This document shows positions 22,525-32,043 of a stretch of 64,000 bases of DNA, piece after piece. The stretch comes from Phlebotomus papatasi (taxonomy: Eukaryota; Arthropoda; Insecta; Diptera; Psychodidae), in assembly GCF_024763615.1 (NCBI RefSeq), contig NC_077224.1, positions 23,963,078 to 24,027,077 of the forward strand, given 5' to 3'. The notes beneath the pieces were generated by a model that had not been told where the DNA came from, made no database searches, and was given only the letters and a program-made list of their open reading frames with translations. Within the stretch, counting starts at the first letter, position 1, and each line of letters begins with the position of its first letter. Made by a program: the position numbers and the translations under genes.

Positions 22525-22534
22525 TGGCGACGGG
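22525..22534 (+). promoter_or_regulatory. tRNA primer binding site
   Basis: TGGCGACGGG begins 2 bp after the 5' LTR. TGG pairs with the CCA end of a tRNA. TGGCGAC is shared with elements primed by tRNA-Arg in flies, but the following bases differ, so the primer is uncertain. Confidence 0.6.
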
Positions 22535-22564
22535 AAAACTGAGAAAAAGCCAGTGATCGCGAAG

Positions 22565-25500
22565 ATGCCTACGGAATATGAAGAGGGCACGTCGAAAAAC
22601 GTGGTCACCGCGTGTGGAAAATTTCCCGCGGCAGACCCTGAAGAAGACTTTGTGGGGTACAAAGATCGCGTGGAACAGTATTTCATCGCCGGAAGTGTTC
22701 CAGAATCATTGAGAGTTGCGTCATTAATCGCTAATATGTCCAACGAAGTATATAAAACCCTCAAGAAGCTTTCTTACCCGAAATTGCCCAGCCAGATGAC
22801 TTTCAAAGAAATTATGGCGCTTTTGGGTCATCATTATAAGAAGACAGTGAATATCCGCTCTGAGAGGTTTAAATTTCACCAAGCAAATCAGCAGATTGGT
22901 GAAAATATTAGCGATTATATTCTACGACTCCGTGGGTTAGCCGAGAGCTGTGAATTTGGAGAGTATTTGCCATCTGAAACAAAAGATTGCGCAAAACTGA
23001 AGCAGCTTGCGCTCGAAGACAGTCTAATGGACAGATTCGTCAGTGGTCTTCGCAGTGAATATATTCAGCAGCAAGTCCTGGCAAGTGAAAAAGCTAATTT
23101 CAAGGAAATGTGTGAATATGCATTGAACTTGGAAATGGCGTCTAAGGAGGAGAAGAACATTCACGGGGGGCAAAATGTCCAAAAAGTCTCTACAAAGTCA
23201 CATCATGGCGGTCGTCATAACCAAAATGGCGCTAAGCCGAAGTCCAAAGTGAAGACATCCGTTGGTAGAGCAGCAGAGACACCCACCAAAAGTGACAGCA
23301 AATCGTTGTGTCGTCGCTGTGGGAAGTATTCCCATGACTCGGATAAATGTCCAGCCAAGGATTGGAAGTGCTTTGTTTGTTCGAAGAAAGGACACACATC
23401 AAAAGTTTGTCGTGATAAGCAGAGTTCCAGCAAGGGGAGTGTCCAGTATATCAACGAGATAACCGGAGCATCGCTTGAGCATCGTCCGGAGACAGTTACG
23501 CTGAAGATAGAGGGGGAACCGGTGACTATGGAGGTGGATTCAGGATCGGGGCCGTCACTTCTTTCGATTCAGGATTATAAAGCTAAGTTAAAACATTTGC
23601 CTTTGAAAAAATTCACATGTAAATTAAAATCCTTCACTTCACAGTCAATTCAGGTGGTAGGAGAAATCACGGTTCATGTGGAATTGGCGAACTCGGCAGT
23701 GTTTGAACTTCCATTGATCATTGTGAAGAAAAAAGAGAACTTCAACCCTCTCTTTGGACGTTGCTGGCTTGACACGATGAATCCTAGTTGGAGGAAAAGT
23801 CTGGTCTTCAACGTGAATACTCCAACTGAAACAGGTGTCGTGAATACGATTAATACCGATATGCAAAAAGAAATACTGAGTAAGTACCCGTCTGTTATTT
23901 CTCAAAATCCAAATCAGGCGATTGTGGGGTTTAAGGCTGATGTTCAAGTTCAATGTCAACCCATATTTCACAGAGCATATCAGGTGCCTATCAGGCTCCA
24001 AGATAAAGTAGAGGCTGAATTGAATCGTCTAGAGTCCGAAGGGATAATTGAAAAAGTCTCACATTCATTATGGGCCAGTCCAATTGTCGTGGTACCCAAG
24101 ACTAATGGGGATATTCGGTTGTGCATGGACGCTAAAGTAACAATAAACCCATTTATGAAAGTTGATCAATATCCTTTGCCACATATTGAGGACATTTTTA
24201 CGTCTTTGGTCAATTGTAATTGTTTTACAATAATTGATTTGTCAAATGCATACTTACAACTCGAACTAACTGACCAGTCAAAAGAAATCCTCACAGTCAA
24301 TACCCATAAGGGGTTATATCGCTATAACCGTCTCCCTTTTGGAGTTTCATCCGCGGTTGCCATTTTTCAAAATATCATAGAAAGGATATTGTCTGATATT
24401 GAAGGCGTTAGGGCTTTTCTGGATGATCTCATCATAGGGGGAAAGGATAAAGCGGAATGTGAGAAACGAGTTCATGAAGTCCTGAAGAGATTGAATGATC
24501 ATAAAGTTAAGATTAATCTCGCAAAAAGTTCGTTTTACCAAGAGTCAGTCGAGTATTTGGGGCATATGTTGTCTCATAATCAGATTAAGCCCAATCCAAA
24601 AAAGATTGAGGCTATCATGAACGCTCCGTCTCCGAAAACTGTCAAGGAATTGCAAGCGTTTTTGGGTCTGATTAATTATTACAGGAAGTTTATACCTGAT
24701 CTCAGTGCGAAATTAAATTGTCTTTACGCATTGCTCAAAAAAGGAGTTAAGTTTAATTGGTCTCGCGAATGTGAAACCGTTTTCAGTGAAGTCAAGTCAC
24801 TCCTAACTAAAGAATCGGTTTTGGAAATATTTGATCCAAAAAAACCTGTCATTATCACTACAGATGCATCTCCTTATGGAGTATCTGCTGTATTAAGTCA
24901 TTCGGTCGGTTCAATTGAGAAACCAGTCATGTTTGCCAGTAGTGTTCTTTCTAACGCTGAAAAGAATTACTCGCAATTGCATCGCGAAGCACTTGCAGTC
25001 GTGTTTGCTTGCAAAAGATTTTTCAAGTACATTTATGGAAAACCATTTGTCTTGTACACTGATTCTCAAGCTTTAAAAGAGATTTTCAGTCCGTCAAAGA
25101 ATAATGCTTCTGTTGCTGCTGCCAGATTGCAACGATGGGCAGTACAGCTTTCGATCTATTCTTATAAAATTGTTCACAAGAGCGCAAAAAATTTACAAAA
25201 TGCTGATGCATTGTCAAGACTTCCGTTGAAAGAATCTACGGGAATCACAGAATTTCAAATAAAAACTATCGATTTAATTTCGTCACTAAAGATCAAGTCC
25301 GATGAGATCAAGACGGAATTAAGTAAAGATGTCGTTTTGTCAAAAGTCTACAAGTTTGTCATGTGGGGTTGGCCTACAAAAATCGATAGTGATGAAGTCA
25401 AAAAATATTTCAAAATTAGAAATGAGTTGTCAGTCGAAAATGAGCTCTTGTTTTACAGAAATCGTTTAATTATGCCGTTCAAGTTAAGGCAGAGAACATT

Positions 25501-26626
25501 GTGTTTGCTTCATGAAAACCATAGTGGTATAGTCTTGATGAAGAAACTTTCGCGCAGTTATGTCTGGTGGCCAAATCTTTCTGTTGAAATTGAATCATGG
25601 GTCAGATCTTGTATGCCTTGCCAGAAAACTCAAAATGTACCTAAACCAAAAATTGAAACCAAGTGGGCTCAGACGACGTATCCTTTTGAGCGAATCCATT
25701 TGGACTTTTTCCATTTTGGGGGTAAGACTTACTTAATCTTGGTCGATTCATTCAGTAAGTATATTGATGTTCATTCAATGTCATCCACCACCGCGCAAAT
25801 GGTAATTTCTAAATTGAGCAAAGTCTTTAATCAATTTGGTTTGCCAAAGAAAATCGTAACCGATAACGGTCCACCGTTTTCATCCTCTCAATTCAGTGCC
25901 TATTGTGTGGAAAATGATATAGAGCTTGAGCACAGTCCAGCTTTTTTCCCTCAGTCGAATGGTCTGGCTGAAAGAGGAGTCCAGACGGTGAAACGCGTTT
26001 TGAAGAAATTTTTGCTGTGTCAGGAAGGAAAAGTCTCAAACGAAAAATTGATAGAAAAATTTCTGTTGCATTACAGAAACGCGCCAAACACTGTCAGTTC
26101 GACAAGTCCTAATGAAGTCGTGTTTTCATATAAACCAAAAACACAATTAGATTTTTTGAGACAAAAAGATCAAGTTGAAACTGATGATTCAGATTCTGTG
26201 AGCGAAGATTTAAATCAATCAAGAGAATCCATTAGAGTAGTTGAGTACAAACCTGAAGAAAAAGCGTTTTATAAGAATTCTCGAGTTGGATTTGAAAAAT
26301 GGATTCCATGTGAAATTAAAGTCAAAGTCTCACCAACATTGTACATAATTGAAGTTGAAGGAATCATCCGGAAGGTTTCAGTCTATCAGTTGAGGAAGTA
26401 CAAGAAACCATTTGCTAATAATTTTAATAGCTATAAAGATTTTGAATTAACAGAGTCTCCGAAACGCAAAATTGTCAAAAGAAAACCAAGCAGATTACCT
26501 CAAAGTTTGAATTTGTCAAGAGAGGACAAAAATCTTTTCAAGAAAAAGAAGAAGAAGGTAATAGTCCCGAAAACAGTAGTTACCAGGTCAGATGCAAAGA
26601 AGCTATCTAATAACGAAACAGACTAA
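22565..26626 (+). CDS. Gag-Pol polyprotein of Ty3/gypsy retrotransposon
   Basis: A single frame of 1353 residues. I start at the ATG of MPTEYEEG; four in-frame codons upstream begin with GTG and are unlikely to be used. Order: Gag capsid region (about 25-195); two CCHC zinc knuckles (C249-C262, C269-C282); aspartic protease DSG at 325-327; reverse transcriptase with IDLSNAY and catalytic FLDD (D620, D621); RNase H (D767, E808, D833); integrase with an HHCC zinc finger (H983, H986, C1016, C1019), DDE residues D1047, D1100, E1136 with D,D-35-E spacing, and a GPY/F-like tail. All catalytic residues are present. Gag and Pol share one frame with no frameshift, so Gag excess would need proteolysis or another route. 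RT has Phe where Tyr is usual in YxDD. The family is certain; activity is inferred from intactness and LTR identity. Confidence 0.97.
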   Translation: MPTEYEEGTSKNVVTACGKFPAADPEEDFVGYKDRVEQYFIAGSVPESLRVASLIANMSNEVYKTLKKLSYPKLPSQMTFKEIMALLGHHYKKTVNIRSERFKFHQANQQIGENISDYILRLRGLAESCEFGEYLPSETKDCAKLKQLALEDSLMDRFVSGLRSEYIQQQVLASEKANFKEMCEYALNLEMASKEEKNIHGGQNVQKVSTKSHHGGRHNQNGAKPKSKVKTSVGRAAETPTKSDSKSLCRRCGKYSHDSDKCPAKDWKCFVCSKKGHTSKVCRDKQSSSKGSVQYINEITGASLEHRPETVTLKIEGEPVTMEVDSGSGPSLLSIQDYKAKLKHLPLKKFTCKLKSFTSQSIQVVGEITVHVELANSAVFELPLIIVKKKENFNPLFGRCWLDTMNPSWRKSLVFNVNTPTETGVVNTINTDMQKEILSKYPSVISQNPNQAIVGFKADVQVQCQPIFHRAYQVPIRLQDKVEAELNRLESEGIIEKVSHSLWASPIVVVPKTNGDIRLCMDAKVTINPFMKVDQYPLPHIEDIFTSLVNCNCFTIIDLSNAYLQLELTDQSKEILTVNTHKGLYRYNRLPFGVSSAVAIFQNIIERILSDIEGVRAFLDDLIIGGKDKAECEKRVHEVLKRLNDHKVKINLAKSSFYQESVEYLGHMLSHNQIKPNPKKIEAIMNAPSPKTVKELQAFLGLINYYRKFIPDLSAKLNCLYALLKKGVKFNWSRECETVFSEVKSLLTKESVLEIFDPKKPVIITTDASPYGVSAVLSHSVGSIEKPVMFASSVLSNAEKNYSQLHREALAVVFACKRFFKYIYGKPFVLYTDSQALKEIFSPSKNNASVAAARLQRWAVQLSIYSYKIVHKSAKNLQNADALSRLPLKESTGITEFQIKTIDLISSLKIKSDEIKTELSKDVVLSKVYKFVMWGWPTKIDSDEVKKYFKIRNELSVENELLFYRNRLIMPFKLRQRTLCLLHENHSGIVLMKKLSRSYVWWPNLSVEIESWVRSCMPCQKTQNVPKPKIETKWAQTTYPFERIHLDFFHFGGKTYLILVDSFSKYIDVHSMSSTTAQMVISKLSKVFNQFGLPKKIVTDNGPPFSSSQFSAYCVENDIELEHSPAFFPQSNGLAERGVQTVKRVLKKFLLCQEGKVSNEKLIEKFLLHYRNAPNTVSSTSPNEVVFSYKPKTQLDFLRQKDQVETDDSDSVSEDLNQSRESIRVVEYKPEEKAFYKNSRVGFEKWIPCEIKVKVSPTLYIIEVEGIIRKVSVYQLRKYKKPFANNFNSYKDFELTESPKRKIVKRKPSRLPQSLNLSREDKNLFKKKKKKVIVPKTVVTRSDAKKLSNNETD

Positions 26627-26703
26627 TTTCAATAATTGTAAATAGTTTGATTAAGATTGTACAAAGTTAGATTAAGAATTTTTTTATACTGAAGTAATAT
26701 CAA

Positions 26704-26719
26704 AAAATTAGGGGGAAAT
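26704..26719 (+). promoter_or_regulatory. Polypurine tract for plus-strand priming
   Basis: AAATTAGGGGGAAAT directly abuts the 3' LTR, the required position for the RNase H-resistant primer. The purine run is AGGGGGAAA. Confidence 0.8.
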
Positions 26720-26966
26720 TGTCGTGTATTGAAATTAGCAAGTGACGGTAACTGCTATTGTACTAAAATATGTACTAAGTTAATAATTATTGTACATAGA
26801 GGGAGTTACTGTTAGTGAAAGAATGAGAAGGTCACTTGTAGCTGAACCTTCGGAGAGACAACATCTAATAAAAGTAAGTCTGTAAATAAACTTTAATATC
26901 CTTCCCCAAAAGTGTGTGTTCATTCGTATCGGCTGAAAAATCCACTCGACCACCACGGATTTATCA
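26720..26966 (+). repeat. 3' LTR (247 bp)
   Basis: The same sequence as the 5' LTR by eye over its full length. AATAAA at 26885-26890 is the likely polyadenylation signal of the element's RNA. Confidence 0.96.
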
Positions 26967-26971
26967 GTTTG
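26967..26971 (+). repeat. Target-site duplication GTTTG (right)
   Basis: Directly after the terminal CA of the 3' LTR and identical to the left copy. Confidence 0.95.
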
Positions 26972-27117
26972 CAAAATACACTGAGAAGAAAACGGATGTA
27001 ATATAAGCATAAATCAGGGGTTCATTTAACACATTTATGGCATCGTAGAGTGTAAAGTTTACCATAAACGTGAGTTGGTTGATGAAAATTTGGAAATGGA
27101 CTATTTTTGTGAGAGTA

Positions 27118-27414
27118 ATGCCCAACGCACAATCACTTTTGTTTAGTAAACATGTTTTTGACATTTCAATGAGAGTGAGTGAGATCTAGATCTAGTCATC
27201 TCGCTCTCTCTCATAGGAAATTTTGAAAACATGTTTACAAACAAAAGTTATTGTGCGCTGGGCATAATGACTAGCGCACAATAACTTTTGTTTGTAAACA
27301 TGTTTTCAAAATTTCCTATGAGAGAGAGCGAGATGACTAGATCTAGGTCTCACTCACTCTCATTGAAATGTCAAAAACATGTTTACTAAACAAAAGTTAT
27401 TGTGCGTTGGGCAT
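27118..27414. repeat. Near-perfect 297-bp palindrome: inverted dimer of an ATGCCCAACGCAC MITE
   Basis: Copy 1 (27118-27265) and copy 2 (about 27274-27414) are inverted around TAATGACTA. By eye the arms differ at only two sites over about 137 bp. Each copy is itself bounded by inverted GCGCACAATAACTTTTG, with ACATGTTT and AGATCTAG inside. No coding capacity. Confidence 0.9.
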
Positions 27415-27550
27415 AAGAAGCAGCTAATTGACTGGATTATAAATGATCATGAGAGGAAAATATTGACACAATGTTCAAAATAATAAGGTGACTAATTTAA
27501 ATAGGGTCTAATTTTTACACTTTATTTAAAAGCCTTTCCGGTGTTGAAAC

Positions 27551-27900
27551 TGCACATAAAAAATATTTCGTAAAATTGGTAGTAAATTTTTGTGAATTCC
27601 TACTGGGGACTTCCGAAATGGTCGAAAATTGTATAAGCCACAAAAATGTTCGTATGACTTTGTAATTGACGAATATTTTTTGTTCCATTACAAACATTTG
27701 TTCGTAAATGTTTGTAAACACACAGAAAAATGTTCGTAAAATTTTGTCATTGGTTCGTAAAGTTTTGCCAGACCAACAAAGATGTCAAGTTATCATGTTA
27801 CCAAGAAGGTTTGGTGAAAAAAGTGCAACCTTTACAAACTTGTTTGTGAGTGTCACGATTTACGATCATTTTGTAAGTCCCTAATAATTTTTTTTGTGTA
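27551..27900. mobile_element. Long-palindrome 'GTTCGTAAATG' MITE, diverged
   Basis: From GCACATAAAAAATATTTCG to TTTTTTTGTGTA, with inverted arms built from TTCGTAAA modules, GAATTCCTAC and ACGATTTACGA. Shorter and more diverged than 43323-43808. Confidence 0.72.
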
Positions 27901-29545
27901 CAATAATATTGAATGATTTGCCCCTAACTAAGCGTTAGATTTCTCTAAGTTTGAGTCGCCTAAAATTTGGTATTTATTTTTGGTGTTAATCCAAACCTCA
28001 TTGTTACACATATTTTTAACCTGATCTCCTGGACCACTTTTTCTCAGTGTAACTTCAAATGAATGTCTCGATCACCAATTTTTAGAGTTCCTCTCTATAT
28101 CGTGATTTGTGATCAATATCTCATCGATGATTTTTTGCACCATCCAGATTTTATATTCTTTTCAATTGGGATAAATTTGCTAACAAATCTCTAAGGCGTT
28201 GTTATAATAATAAACAATTTATCTGTCGATAAAAGAAATGAATTCAACATGAGATTTCTGAAAGTGTCGTAATTAAAATGGTACATAAAATGGATGGGAA
28301 TGTCCTTATAAGAAGTAAAAGAGAGACGCTCATGGAAGGTGTTACACAGACTATCAATTACTTCTGTTTCTAATTAACAACAATATAAGATGTATTTCAT
28401 TGAAATTCATTAACTTTTTCGCTTCAGCACATTGAAATTAAAATTTATGTTTCTTCCAATGTATTATATATACAATCTGATCCGAGTCTGTGGAAATAAA
28501 TGCATATATGTTTTTTTCCTGCGAAGGAGGTGCCATTTAGTGTGTAAATTAATAGATTTTATAACATCATAAAGCACTAAAATTTTGATCAATTTAAAAC
28601 AAATATTGGGTCAGACGTATAGTGCGAGTTACTCTGAACAAATTGGTGAGAAAGAGTAGAATTACCGTATGTGGCCTTAGACAGAACATTTAATTATAAG
28701 GTGGGGTATCTGGTGTACACAATGTGCATTAAATTTAAACTTTACGAGCTAAAAATCGAAATTCTGACAGAAATTAAGATTTGAGGTAATAAATAATAAA
28801 TTGTTTCTCAATTACAAATTACAAATATTTGAACGTCAAATGAAAAGGAATTACAAGAGACGGAAAAGAAAATTATAAAGCACCGTGCGTGTTAAAAATC
28901 AAAAAGAAACAAAAATTATATAAAAACGCAAACTAATTAAAAAGCAAACTTAAGGCATGTGCCACAGAGAGAACATGAAACTCGGGAAGAATTGCACAAA
29001 GAGACTAAAAGATATTCTCTGTGAATTCGATAGACCTTGAAAAGATTTATTTAATGCCAAATACTGACTCTTAATTTAATATGAACATGGTTAGAATCCA
29101 AGAAGCGTTTAAAAATGAATGGTCTTCTGTAATTTTTTTTCTTGTAGGAATCTCGAGCAAAATTTATTGTAAATATCATATAGGTCTTTTAGTTCATATC
29201 AAGAAGCCCTTTCATCTTCATATCACCTTGCAAAACTTTACAAGAAAGAAATTTAAATAGCAGGGAAACCTGGGATAAAATCAACCAATAGGCAGAAACT
29301 CTGAAAATTTTCTTCCATATGTTCTTGCAGGATATTTTCCTTTACTTAGAAGGGGAATATACTTTTTAGAGCCATTTTCTAAAAGTCGGCTTTAAGTAAT
29401 GGGGTAATTTGTGACTCATTGATCTGCTTTACTACAAGACTCACGTAAGTGAAAGAAATGTCCAATTGAGGAATTCTTATAGGAAATATATTCCTCTAGA
29501 GCTTTATAAACTGTTTTTGACAAGGAAAGCATATTCTCTGGCTAA
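27901..29545. other. No gene or clear repeat recognised
   Basis: AT-rich sequence without long frames. I see nothing I can support. Confidence 0.6.
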
Positions 29546-29761
29546 TAGGGGAAACTGGGGCACCACCAAACACGGGGTACCACCAAACACTAATTTTTAT
29601 TTCTAAACTACTAGGACTATTACGACCATTCCTTCAGTATACAAGCATCCCTATAGTGCCTATAAATTCCTATCGGTCTTATCCTCTGATATCCAATATC
29701 CGATTAAAAAATCGCAGTGTTTGGTGGTACCCCGTGTTTGGTGGTGCCCCAGTTTCCCCTA
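29546..29761. mobile_element. Foldback element TAGGGGAAACTGGGG with perfect 46-bp arms
   Basis: The first 46 bases (from TAGGGGAAACTGGGGCACC) are exactly the reverse complement of the last 46. Each arm holds CACCACCAAACAC and TACCACCAAACAC, a 17-bp-spaced direct repeat. The loop is about 124 bp, and TA is at both outer ends. A 60-codon frame crosses the right arm and is not a gene. Confidence 0.9.
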
Positions 29762-31901
29762 CTTTTCAAATCGTAACATATCAAGTGACTTCTTTAAACG
29801 AAAATATTTTAGTTCAAGAATTAATCAAGCTCATTTAGAATATATCTCAGGTTTGGACGTCCTTGTAATTTGTTACAGGATTTTCGTATTTTTCTGTCTA
29901 TTCGAAGGAGTTAAGAATAGGCAGAAAAGGCGAACTGGAGACGAAAAGATGAGTTCCTTAATACAGATTTTTGCTTTATTATGCCCCATACCTTTTGCTA
30001 CGTTTTACCCCGATTGGTCATTTTTTATTAAAGAATTTCTAAGGAAAAGATTATTCGGAGAATCCTAAAACAAACACCGGATTTGAGTTCAGTTTTTGAA
30101 AGTTACTCTCGATATACTGAATATCGCAAAAAAATAATTTGGCAGAAGTTTGTAAGGTTATTGAATCATGTGTCGACCTTGACCAAGAATGTTGGATCAT
30201 CATCCCAAAATGAAATGATTTTTTTGTAAGATATTATTTGTCGCCTTTTTTCGCTTTTAATAAAATATTTTCTGCAACGTGTATTTCATTAGTTACTAAT
30301 GCAAGACACTTTGCAAAAAAACAATTAGGCAAAAAGCACCGAATTATTTTCAAAAAAAAAAAGATTTTTATCTGGGCGACGATCGAACTTTCATGATTGA
30401 GATACCCTTCACTTGTACTATATGAAGTCATGAACTTTCAAATTTTAGAATTTTTAAACTTCGATTTACTTAAAAACCGTAAGTTTTGACGCAAGTAATC
30501 ACAATGCGTAGAGGAATTTAGAATAATTATTAAAAATTATATCTTAAAATTATTTCCATTTTAAAGCTAGAACTCAAGGAAAGAGCAGTTATGTAGACAA
30601 TCCGCTTTATTTTAACTTGCCATCGGCCTGGTGTCCAAACCGTAAGAGAAACCGACTTTCGATCTTCGATAACCCCCTCATAAGTGAAAATTATTTCCAG
30701 ACGTTTTTTCCTATATCCCCTCCATCCTCTCTAAAACCATGTTTTTGGTTATTTTGAAAACGACTCCTAGAATTTTTTCGTATTCGGATATGTCTTGAAG
30801 GTAATCAAGGTAAATATTTCGTCCATAGATTTCTATGACCGAGAAACATTTCGATGTCGAATTTTTGAAAGTAAGTTGAACCGTTTTGGAGGGCCTTCTA
30901 ATAAACCGGTTGTGCTTAAATTTGAATTTTTTGAAAAGCATTGAACTTTCTTACCCGTTTGCGTTGGGTTTTAATCGCCAATGAGTCGATAAAGTACCTG
31001 CAAATGCTTTGCCTCTCTCGAATTTAGTTTTTTATTTATCCGTGTGCTTGTTGTTTATGCTAAATATTCTAAAATATACTATTTTTAAGCAATTTTCTAT
31101 TTTAGAATAGTTATTTTCTAAACACTCCGCAACACTGGGATGCCTTTCCATATTTTTTTTACAAGAATTTTTTCAAATATAGAACTTTTAAAGAGTTTCA
31201 TGAAGGTTAGGAATGATAAAAATTTAAGGTCTCGATCTCTTTAATCTTGGGCGATATCCTGATTCTGAAATTATTGAATTGTGACATTTTGCCCCAGGTT
31301 CCTTTAGCATGTTATCATTAGCATACACATTTCAATTTTAAGACGATTCATATCAATATTGTAGCTAATATACATACAAAAGAGTATTTTTTTATTTCTT
31401 AAAAAAAATTAAGTGATGACTTATTTAGTGATAAATAAGTGGACCCCGTTAAAGAAAATCGGTTAAAATTGAAAATTACATTGAGGAGTAATACTTGAGC
31501 TAGTGAAATAAATTCAAATAAATTTTCCTATACCATGTTTGGCTTTTATCACTAAACTTTTCAGCGTTGTAACAAAATATTATATATTAAATGTCAAAAA
31601 ATTCATTTGAACGATCCTGGTATAATAAATTAAAAGATACAAGAACATACAACCAGGGGCTCTAATATCGTTTTATCCTGGAGGTTGCAAGCATTGCTAA
31701 GACGGCGATGGACGCATTTGAAAAAGACGGGGGGAAGAGAATTTTAAATATCGAACGGAAAAATGTTTTTTCTTGTTTATTTTTTGTTGAACATTCTTAC
31801 ACTATATTGACTAATAGAAGTATTTAAATGTTTTTGTTACGAAGTTAAGTAATTCATTTGCTTCCTGTATATTTACAACATTTACAAGCATTTGAATTTA
31901 A
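29762..31901. other. No gene; segments shared with other repeats
   Basis: 29990-30070 (TTTTACCCCGATTGGTCATT, AAGAATTTCTAAGGAAAAG) matches the inside of the 50674-51141 foldback element. 30640-30960 belongs to the degenerate family also seen at 1600-1840 and 47580-47720 (ATCTTCGAT, GACGTTTTTTCC, GGATATGTCTTGAAGG). Confidence 0.5.
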
Positions 31902-32043
31902 TTAACCCTTTAAGGACGAGAGGGTCAACGGGGGTCTGAAAAAATAATTTTTCTGACTTTAAAGCAAAACAAAGCTTTAGAACTATGTAGGAAAAATTTC
32001 GTTTTGAGTCACCGGTGACCCAATCGCCCTTTTAAAGGGTTAA
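31902..32043 (+). mobile_element. piggyBac-like MITE, TTAA flanks, copy 1
   Basis: TTAACCCTTTAAGGACGAG ... CCCTTTTAAAGGGTTAA: TTAA at both ends and CCCTTT-type inverted tips, the pattern of piggyBac-superfamily insertions. It carries GTCACCGGTGAC at 32008-32019. 142 bp, no coding capacity. Confidence 0.75.

Larger units (their letters stand above)
22276..26966 (+). mobile_element. Intact Ty3/gypsy LTR retrotransposon
   Basis: A 4691-bp element with two 247-bp LTRs that look identical base for base, both TGTCG...TTATCA. It is bounded by the 5-bp duplication GTTTG (22271-22275, 26967-26971). In order: LTR, primer site, one Gag-Pol frame, short 3' tail, polypurine tract, LTR. It moves by reverse transcription of its RNA in cytoplasmic Gag particles and integrase-mediated insertion. 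Identical LTRs mean a recent insertion. No envelope gene fits in the 93 bp between the stop codon and the 3' LTR. Confidence 0.97.

Noticed and set aside
22553..22564. GTG as start of the Gag-Pol frame
   Set aside because: Eukaryotic translation should use the ATG at 22565; the four codons before it are only an open extension.
22336..22764. 142-codon minus-strand frame over the 5' LTR and gag start
   Set aside because: It is a shadow of the LTR and gag; the same residues recur on the minus strand at 26780-27010 because the LTRs are identical.
26627..26719. Possible envelope gene after pol
   Set aside because: Only 93 bp separate the Gag-Pol stop from the 3' LTR.
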